A stretch of 12,488 bases of DNA, taken from Verrucomicrobiota bacterium. GTDB lineage: Bacteria > Verrucomicrobiota > Verrucomicrobiia > Limisphaerales > JAHEOI01. Position numbers and translations under genes: made by a program. The notes under the pieces are model-generated. The model did no database searches, had not been told where the DNA came from, and worked only from the letters and a program-made list of their open reading frames with translations. Of the stretch, positions 6,659 through 12,488 are shown piece after piece. The stretch's first letter is position 1. Each line of letters opens with the position of its first letter. The stretch covers positions 1 to 12,488 of the forward strand of contig JAHEOI010000354.1 in NCBI GenBank assembly GCA_018610125.1, read 5' to 3'.

Positions 6659-7419
6659 GATCCCTCCTTCAAGAACGCCTCGACGTCCACCGTCCGCTCG
6701 CTTCCCGACATCCCCTCACTATCGCCATTCTTCTCGGCCGCCGTCAGCTCCTCAACCGTCCTTACCGGCGAATGCTCCAACACCTCTTCATTCGAAGTCA
6801 TCACACTATCCACTTGATTGAGCAGCGACTCCGTATGATCCGAGATCTCCTTGAGACGGGCCACCTCGCGTTGGGCTGGGAGCGTGGAAAGAGATGCCTT
6901 GGTCTTCGAAATCCGCAGCCCCAAATGCCGGCGACGGTCGGTGGCTCGGCTTTTGGCTTTTTCCAACTCCTTCAAAAGCCGGCTATATTGCTCTCGTTGC
7001 AGCAGAATCAGCCTCACCTGATCCTTAAGCTGATTGCGATCATAGGCTTGACCGGAGACCTTGACGGGATAGCCACCCCCTTCTTCCGCTCGCTGATAAG
7101 CGGCACGGAATTGCTCGGCCAATTGCTCCGCATTGTCACGCCGCTTCTGGGTGCGACGCTGTTTTTTCTCAAGATCGTGGAGCACGTTGCCCAATCGAGT
7201 CCGGGTTTCCTGAAGCGTCGTGAGGTCCTTCTCCAGCTCATCGATGGCATATTCGATGAAACCGACCGGGTCAGCCTGGCGCGCCTCTTGATTCCACCCG
7301 CCATATTTCCGGTAGAGCTGTTTCCCCTGCTCTCTTAAGCCGGGAAAAAACTCCACAACGACGAGCCCCGCAACGCCCAGAACAATCAGAATCGCTAAGA
7401 ATTTCCAAAGAATTTTCAT
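6655..7419 (-). CDS. Membrane-anchored coiled-coil protein, possibly PspA/Vipp1-like
   Basis: The 254-residue protein has one N-terminal membrane segment (about 5-23), then almost entirely charged amphipathic helix: about 52-110, a short Gly-rich break near 113-117 (G-G-G-Y-P), and about 127-210, then a polar tail. The first long helix opens with Asp50-Pro51 followed by an I-x-x-x-I-x-E-L-E pattern, as in the start of helix 1 of PspA/Vipp1 (ESCRT-III-like) proteins. The hairpin-then-helix layout also fits. Ordinary PspA lacks a membrane segment, so this would be an anchored variant, and generic coiled-coil resemblance cannot be excluded. The gene follows the RND pump gene by 58 bases, without an evident terminator in the gap, and overlaps the next gene by four bases (ATGA). 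Confidence 0.8.
   Translation of the reverse strand: MKILWKFLAILIVLGVAGLVVVEFFPGLREQGKQLYRKYGGWNQEARQADPVGFIEYAIDELEKDLTTLQETRTRLGNVLHDLEKKQRRTQKRRDNAEQLAEQFRAAYQRAEEGGGYPVKVSGQAYDRNQLKDQVRLILLQREQYSRLLKELEKAKSRATDRRRHLGLRISKTKASLSTLPAQREVARLKEISDHTESLLNQVDSVMTSNEEVLEHSPVRTVEELTAAEKNGDSEGMSGSERTVDVEAFLKEGS
6662..6669 (-). promoter_or_regulatory. Strong Shine-Dalgarno of the four-TM coiled-coil protein gene
   Basis: Minus-strand AAGGAGGG ends three bases before the ATG at 6658. It lies inside the 3' end of the upstream gene and gives efficient independent initiation in addition to the ATGA overlap. Confidence 0.75.
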
Positions 7420-7477
7420 GAGATCCGATTGAAGTTACGCCACCCATGCCCACCCGGTCAACAACCCCCTCTCTTCT

Positions 7478-10400
7478 TCAATGTGGTGCCGTTTGCGGTT
7501 TCTCGCGCGGTTTCGACACAAGCCCCCGAAGGTCTTCCATAACGGCATAGGCGGCAGGAACAATGATCAAGGTGATCACGGTGACGAAGAGCACACCAAA
7601 TCCAAGGCTGATGGCCATGGGGATGAGAAAACGCGCCTGTACAGACGTTTCGAAGATCATCGGCAACAAGCCGAAGAACGTGGTCAACGAGGTCAACAGG
7701 ATGGGGCGAAAACGGCGCACGCATCCCTGGGTAATCGAGACAAGCAGCGGCTCACCGTTTCTATAATGCTCGTTGATCACTGTGATCAGCACCAGCGAGT
7801 CATTGACCACCACCCCGGACAAGGCAACCATGCCAAAAACGCTGATAAAGCTGAGGTTGTAGCCCATGATAAAGTGCCCGGCAATGGCCCCGACGATGCC
7901 GAACGGGATCGCTGCCATGATCAATAACGGTTGCAAATAGCTCCCGAAAGAGACCGCAATGATCGCAAAGATTGCGAACACGGCGAGGACCAATCCTCGT
8001 CGCAACGAGCTCATCGCCTCGGCCTGCTGCTGCTGTTCACCGGAAAGCTCATAGCTCAGTCCGGGAAAATCCTTCATGAGCTGCGGCAGGACTTCTTCGA
8101 CCACATTGCCGGTTACCTCGCCGCCGGTGATGACTTCCGGATTGACATCCGCCGTAACGTCGACCATTCGACGTCCTTGCTCCCGCTCAATCTGGGTGAA
8201 TGAGCTCTCACGCTGGACGACCGCCGCTTGGCGCAACGGCATTTCACCACCCCCAGGGGTTTGAATGATCAGATTTTCGACAAAATACTCGGAGTTTCGC
8301 TCTTTTTCCGGCCGGCGAACGTAGATCCGAAGCTCGTCGCGTCCGCGCTGTTGCCGCTCGGCTTCCGAGCCAAAGAAGGCGCCACGTACCTGACGAGCCA
8401 GCCCCTGCTCGGTGAGTCCAAGACTCCGGCCGGCCGGCTTGAGCTGCAAGTCGAGCTGCTCTTTCCCTCTCTGGAAGCCGTCATCGATATCGAAGACGCC
8501 ATCGTAAGTGCCCAAGGTCTCCGCAAGCTGCGAGGCGGCCGCATGCAGCTTCTTCCTATCACGATGAGACAATTCAATGGCGACCTTTGCGCCGGCCTGC
8601 ACCCCGAGGTTAAAGCTGAAAGAGAGGCGTTCCACTCCCGGCAGCTCCCCGACTCGTTGCCGCCATTTCTTGGCGAATTCCGACGCACCGAAATCACGCT
8701 CGCTTGGCGGCACCAAAGAGATCGCCACGGAAGCCAAATGGCTGCCGGTCGCATTTCGACCACCCCGGGCATTCACTTCGCCGGCGCCCAGCTCTCCCAA
8801 CTGGGCCAGAATCCCACGGTCCACATGCCTCTCCCCGCCATACTCGCCGAGGATATCGCGTCCTTCCTTGACGAGCTTCCGCATCACCGCCCGTGTCTCG
8901 TCGGCCGGAGCACCGAACGGGAGCTCGGCACTGGCCCGCACGATATCCCCTTCGATCTTCGGCAGAAAATTGAATCCGATTCGCCCGCCGGCCACGAACC
9001 CAGCGGTCAGAACCAGCAACGCCAAAGCGAGAGTCAAGGTAATGTAACGGTGGGCCAAGAGCGACCTTGCAAAGGGGGCGTATTGTCTTTCGATAAAGCG
9101 CTGGATCATCGCCGAGAACCGCTCCTGCCTATTGTTCACCCACATCGCAATCCGGTTCGTCGTTGTCGTATCCCCGTGATGGGCCAAATGCGCCGGCAGG
9201 ACAAAGAACGACTCGATCAGCGACAACAGAAGGATCGGGATGACGATCAGCGGGATATTGAGAAAGAACTTTCCGGTGACACCCGGAACAAACAACATCG
9301 GGGTAAAGGCAATGACCGTCGTCAGCACGGAAAACACCACCGGCGTGGCCACCTCTCGAACGCCGTCGATGGCCGATCGGAGTGGCGGCTTACCGTCGCT
9401 TCGGTGCTTGTGGATCGCCTCACCGACAACGATGGCGTCGTCAACGACGATTCCGATGGCCAACAGGAAGGCAAACAGCGAGATCATATTGATCGAGACC
9501 CCAAGGGCCGGGACAAATAAAAAGACCCCGACAAATGAAATCGCGATGCCCATGGCCACCCAAAAGGCCAACCGTAAGTGAAGGAAGCTCCCGAGAATGG
9601 CCAAGACCAGAAGCAGTCCCAAAAAACCATTCTTGAGAAGGAGTCCGACGCGCTGATTGTAGATCTCCGAGAAATCGTTCCAAATTGCCAGCTTCACCTC
9701 GGAGGGCCATTCCTGGCGCTGCGCTTCCACAAACTGGTGAACCGCGTCCGAGACATCCAGCGGCGTCTGCTCGCCAAGCCGAAAGACCCGGAGCCGCACG
9801 GCATTCCGCCCGTTGAAGTAAGCCTCCCGGTCGACATCCCGGAATCCATCAACAACATGGCCAAGCTTCCGCAAGGGAACCTCGGCCCCGTCCGGACGGC
9901 TAATGACGGGCAGATTGCGAAACTCTTCTCCCTCATCCCGGCGCTCGGTGGTCCGAAGCAAAACCTCCCCTTTCGGCGTATCCACACTGCCGCTCGGAAT
10001 TTCCACCGTGGACCGGTTAACGACGCGCGAAATTTCATCGATCGTCAAGCCGTAACGGCGCAAGTTGGCTTGTGGGATCTCGATGCTGATCTCCGGCGGC
10101 GGGAGCCCCTCGATCTGGACCATCGTAATCCGCTCGTCGGTCAACAGCTCCGAGCGCGCTTGCTCCGCCATCTGTTTCAGCGATTTTCGGTCGTGATCCC
10201 CATAAATGATCACCGAAATGACTTCGCGGCGGTTGCTCCCGACGCTGAAGACCGGGCGCTCGACATCCTCCGGGAACGAAGTGATTCGATCGACCGCGTT
10301 CTTGATATCGTTGAGGGCACGGTCCTTGTCGGTCCCCAGAAAAAGCTCCGCCGTGATCCGCGCTTGACCTTCGCTCGCTACCGAGCGAATCTCTTCGACC

Positions 10401-10675
10401 CCGTCGATCCCTTGTATCGCCTCCTCGACTGCCAGCACGACGCCGTGCTCGACTTCCGCCGGCGTCGCTCCGGGATAAGGGACATTCACACTGACCGTAT
10501 CCAGGTCGACCTCGGGGAAGACCTCCTGCTTGACCCCGGGGAGCATCACCAAGCCGCCAAATATCAAGACAATCATGACCAGGTTGGCGGCAACCGAATT
10601 TTCGGCCATCCAAGCCAAGGGGCCTCGCTTCCATGGCCTGCCCTCACCTGTGGGTGCGGTGTTACTCTCAGCCAT
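7478..10675 (-). CDS. RND-family efflux transporter, inner-membrane permease subunit
   Basis: At 1065 residues this is a full-length AcrB/HAE-like pump. It is powered by proton influx and moves substrates from periplasm or membrane into an outer-membrane channel. Visible features are the first membrane helix (about 29-46), the porter-domain signature starting F-P-E-V-D-x-D-x-V with Y-P-G-A (53-70), the helix cluster at about 345-495 including the proton-relay pair Asp412-Asp413, a second porter domain (about 565-885), and the second helix cluster (about 890-1045). In AcrB a Lys (Lys940) completes the relay. Here the matching stretch reads S-G-V-V-V-N-D-S (953-960) without Lys, as in several divergent RND branches. 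Start: AAAGGGG six bases upstream, inside the adaptor gene, with an 8-base overlap. The substrate cannot be predicted; CzcA-type metal motifs were not evident. Confidence 0.95.
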   Translation of the reverse strand: MAESNTAPTGEGRPWKRGPLAWMAENSVAANLVMIVLIFGGLVMLPGVKQEVFPEVDLDTVSVNVPYPGATPAEVEHGVVLAVEEAIQGIDGVEEIRSVASEGQARITAELFLGTDKDRALNDIKNAVDRITSFPEDVERPVFSVGSNRREVISVIIYGDHDRKSLKQMAEQARSELLTDERITMVQIEGLPPPEISIEIPQANLRRYGLTIDEISRVVNRSTVEIPSGSVDTPKGEVLLRTTERRDEGEEFRNLPVISRPDGAEVPLRKLGHVVDGFRDVDREAYFNGRNAVRLRVFRLGEQTPLDVSDAVHQFVEAQRQEWPSEVKLAIWNDFSEIYNQRVGLLLKNGFLGLLLVLAILGSFLHLRLAFWVAMGIAISFVGVFLFVPALGVSINMISLFAFLLAIGIVVDDAIVVGEAIHKHRSDGKPPLRSAIDGVREVATPVVFSVLTTVIAFTPMLFVPGVTGKFFLNIPLIVIPILLLSLIESFFVLPAHLAHHGDTTTTNRIAMWVNNRQERFSAMIQRFIERQYAPFARSLLAHRYITLTLALALLVLTAGFVAGGRIGFNFLPKIEGDIVRASAELPFGAPADETRAVMRKLVKEGRDILGEYGGERHVDRGILAQLGELGAGEVNARGGRNATGSHLASVAISLVPPSERDFGASEFAKKWRQRVGELPGVERLSFSFNLGVQAGAKVAIELSHRDRKKLHAAASQLAETLGTYDGVFDIDDGFQRGKEQLDLQLKPAGRSLGLTEQGLARQVRGAFFGSEAERQQRGRDELRIYVRRPEKERNSEYFVENLIIQTPGGGEMPLRQAAVVQRESSFTQIEREQGRRMVDVTADVNPEVITGGEVTGNVVEEVLPQLMKDFPGLSYELSGEQQQQAEAMSSLRRGLVLAVFAIFAIIAVSFGSYLQPLLIMAAIPFGIVGAIAGHFIMGYNLSFISVFGMVALSGVVVNDSLVLITVINEHYRNGEPLLVSITQGCVRRFRPILLTSLTTFFGLLPMIFETSVQARFLIPMAISLGFGVLFVTVITLIIVPAAYAVMEDLRGLVSKPREKPQTAPH

Positions 10676-11948
10676 CCTCGTCCCCTTTCCCCACCTTGGT
10701 GCCTCCCGACTCGCCCGCGCCGAAGGCTTTCGGACGACGCAATTTCATCCCTCGGATCGGCGTGGCAATTCGCGTCGTCACCACTTGCTCTCCCCCCTCA
10801 AGACCAGTGGCCACCAGGACCGTTTCCTCACGTCGCCAGCGAATTTCAAGCTCGCGGATATCGAGTCGCTCCTCGGCGGTATAAACAAACGCTTCATCGC
10901 CATTGCGAACGGCCTTTCTTGGCAGCTCGATCAATTGCTCTTGTCTTTCTCCGCGAACTTCGACAGCCACATAGCTGTCAACCAAAAGCGGGCCCTTGGG
11001 CACATGAGCACCGACGTGGGCTCCGTTTTCCATCTCCGGTTCCGGATTATCGGATGCCGCCTCCAGCCCAAACGGGTCGGGGACCTCGATGAGCAAGCGC
11101 GCCATCCGACCTGCCGAGTCGAGATCTGTCAGAAGCTCGATCACCTCCCCTTGCCACGTCGAAGTCCCCTCCCCTCGGTCATAACGGATAACGGCATTGG
11201 ATCCCTCCGCGGCATTCAACCCACGGACTTTGACATAACCGAGCTTGTCGACCGGGATAGAGGCCCGGACCCAAAAGGCGTCTGTGCCAATCAATGTCAC
11301 CGCCCCGGACTGTGGATCGACAATTTGCCCAAGATCGACCGACTCTTTTTGCACAAACGCCTCAAACGGCGCTTTGACAGTCGTTCTATCGAGATCGAGC
11401 CGGGACCGCTTCAACCGTGCCTTCGCCGCCTCCACAGCGGCTCGGGCCGATTGGAGTTGCGGTTCTCGGAGTGCCAGACTTGAATTGGAGCTCATCCCCG
11501 AGAGCTGATCCCGATAAAGCTCCCATTCCCGATGCGCCACTTTCTGGCGACCTTTTTCCAGGGCAAGCTTGGCTTTTGCCTCCTCCAGTGCTGTCTTCCG
11601 CTCGCGAACGGCAATCTCGAAATCAGCCCGCTCGATTTGAAACAGCCTTTCCCCCGAATTGATCAACCCTCCCGGACGGAGCTCCTCATGCAGCGCCACA
11701 ACTTTGCCGGAGACCTGAGGACGAACCACGACTTCCCTGGCTGGAATCACCGTCCCTTGAGCCCTCACATTGAGTTGGTGTGACTCCTCTTGAACTTCGA
11801 TGGTCTCGACCAAGACTCCCCGCTGGGTGGCTTGGGCACGCTTTGGCTCCGGCCTTGTCTCGATCAAGATTGCGGCAGCGATAACCGCCGCGATCAAGAT
11901 AAAACCAGGCACCCCATATTGAACGAGGTAACGCGAACGATCTTTCAT
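10668..11948 (-). CDS. RND efflux periplasmic adaptor subunit (HlyD/MFP family)
   Basis: This 426-residue membrane-fusion protein links the RND pump to the outer-membrane channel across the periplasm. It has an N-terminal membrane anchor (about 12-30) and no lipobox cysteine. Next come the first half of a lipoyl-like domain (about 65-105, with V-R-P-Q-V-S-G-K-V), a coiled-coil hairpin (about 107-190, rich in Glu, Lys, Arg, Ala) and the returning lipoyl half (V-K-A-P-F-E-A-F near 195). A beta-barrel and a membrane-proximal domain follow. The start overlaps the stop of the channel gene (ATGA) and the end overlaps the pump gene by eight bases, so the three are translationally coupled. No start with a better RBS was seen. 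Confidence 0.93.
   Translation of the reverse strand: MKDRSRYLVQYGVPGFILIAAVIAAAILIETRPEPKRAQATQRGVLVETIEVQEESHQLNVRAQGTVIPAREVVVRPQVSGKVVALHEELRPGGLINSGERLFQIERADFEIAVRERKTALEEAKAKLALEKGRQKVAHREWELYRDQLSGMSSNSSLALREPQLQSARAAVEAAKARLKRSRLDLDRTTVKAPFEAFVQKESVDLGQIVDPQSGAVTLIGTDAFWVRASIPVDKLGYVKVRGLNAAEGSNAVIRYDRGEGTSTWQGEVIELLTDLDSAGRMARLLIEVPDPFGLEAASDNPEPEMENGAHVGAHVPKGPLLVDSYVAVEVRGERQEQLIELPRKAVRNGDEAFVYTAEERLDIRELEIRWRREETVLVATGLEGGEQVVTTRIATPIRGMKLRRPKAFGAGESGGTKVGKGDEDG
10682..10688 (-). promoter_or_regulatory. Ribosome binding site of the RND pump gene
   Basis: Minus-strand AAAGGGG lies six bases before the ATG at 10675, within the last codons of the adaptor gene. It supports the overlapping start. 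Confidence 0.6.
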
Positions 11949-12488
11949 GACTCAGTTTCCGCTAATGAAGTCGGTTCCAGCGATGCGGGCCATTGACCGC
12001 CCACCGCCCGGCATAACTGGATCCGGTTCGAGAATTGCTGTCGCTTAGCCTCTAAAAGGCTCAATTGGATCTCGTAGAGACTTTGTTGCGCCGTAAGCAC
12101 CCTTAGATAGTCGACATCACCCTGTTGATAGCGTTGGCGTGCCAATCGCAGCACCCGCTTGGCAGACTTTCGTTGCTTTCGAAGACTCTTGATGAATTCT
12201 TCTTGGCGGGCCGACCGCACCAATGCATCCTTTACCTCACGGACGGCGGTCACCAGTGTCTGGGCATAACGGTAGAGTCGCTCTTCAGCCGCGGCCTTTG
12301 TCCGCGCCACTTCGGCCGCCCGTCGCCCCCCTTCAAAGATCGGTTGTGAGATGCTTCCCACGGCATTCCAGAGGACCTCGTCGAGCAACGAGGAGACACT
12401 CTCCTCTTGCGAGAAGAGACTCGCCGACAAAGTGATCCGCGGCAATCGATCGGCAACCGCCGCCGCCGTCCGTTGGTCCGCCGCTTTC
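11945..12488 (-). CDS. TolC-family outer-membrane efflux channel (C-terminal part, 5' end outside window)
   Basis: The reading frame enters from the right edge in frame and runs 181 codons to a TGA at 11945. The product is the C-terminal half of an outer membrane efflux protein (OEP repeat). It begins with A-A-D-Q-R near A-D-R-L-P-R-I-T-L-S-A, the region in TolC-like proteins where a helix leads into the second beta strands. It continues with S-Q-P-I-F-E-G-G-R, a typical OEP motif, then long Ala/Arg/Glu helices, Y-Q-Q-G-D-V-D-Y-L-R-V-L and A-V-G-G-Q-W close to the end, a usual OEP ending. It forms the outer-membrane exit duct for the adjacent pump. An in-frame TTG at 12445 exists, but the homology runs through it, so it is not the true start. 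Confidence 0.92.
   Translation of the reverse strand, partial: KAADQRTAAAVADRLPRITLSASLFSQEESVSSLLDEVLWNAVGSISQPIFEGGRRAAEVARTKAAAEERLYRYAQTLVTAVREVKDALVRSARQEEFIKSLRKQRKSAKRVLRLARQRYQQGDVDYLRVLTAQQSLYEIQLSLLEAKRQQFSNRIQLCRAVGGQWPASLEPTSLAETES

Noticed and set aside
7420..7477. Terminator between the RND pump gene and the coiled-coil gene
   Set aside because: The 58-base gap is G-rich on the minus strand, but no stem followed by a T-run was found.
8228..9520. 430-codon open frame on the plus strand opposite the RND pump gene
   Set aside because: It is exactly antisense to a strongly supported transporter, and its composition (rich in Arg, Gln, His, Asp) is typical of the shadow frame of a GC-biased gene. 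No domain or RBS is seen.
9578..11092. 504-codon open frame on the plus strand across the pump and adaptor genes
   Set aside because: It spans the overlap of two certain minus-strand genes and has no recognisable motif; it is a shadow frame.

Overview
All recognisable genes lie on the minus strand and are read right to left. Both ends are cut by genes that continue outside the window: an outer-membrane efflux protein on the right and a giant repeat protein on the left. The window suggests a Gram-negative bacterium with moderately high GC. Evidence for this is the tripartite RND efflux system with a TolC-type outer-membrane channel and the several secreted or periplasmic proteins. The mix of a large DUF11-like repeat protein, a MauE/DoxX protein and a periplasmic rhodanese would fit a Planctomycetes-Verrucomicrobia-Chlamydiae group bacterium (for example Verrucomicrobiota). 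This placement is inference, since no rRNA or marker gene is present.

Right half (12488 to 5042, transcription order): TolC-family channel, HlyD-type periplasmic adaptor and RND inner-membrane pump, joined by 4-nt and 8-nt overlaps and clearly one translationally coupled unit. After 58 nt come two overlapping genes for unfamiliar membrane proteins. The first is an anchored coiled-coil protein whose helical hairpin layout recalls PspA/Vipp1. The second has four membrane segments and a coiled-coil tail. A glycerophosphodiester phosphodiesterase gene follows. The whole block has gaps below 60 nt and could be a single operon concerned with the envelope (export, membrane, phospholipid head groups).

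Middle (5040 to 3481): a tiny basic single-membrane-segment protein, a periplasmic membrane-anchored rhodanese with an unusual Cys-x4-Cys active-site loop, and a MauE/DoxX-family redox membrane protein with a CGCG motif. The rhodanese gene ends in a 14-nt tandem repeat that sets its C-terminal reading frame.

Left (3480 to 1): a 298-nt leader with several inverted and direct repeats, then the first 1060 codons of a secreted protein. It has an N-terminal domain followed by at least nine Ig-like DUF11/DUF7507-type repeats of about 107 residues, each with about four cysteines at fixed places. The repeats appear to have been duplicated as three-domain blocks.

The most interesting idea is that MauE and the rhodanese form a thiol-redox pair serving the adjacent disulfide-rich surface protein. 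MauE is known to be needed for maturation of the disulfide-rich small subunit of methylamine dehydrogenase. This is inferred from gene order and cysteine patterns and has not been demonstrated.
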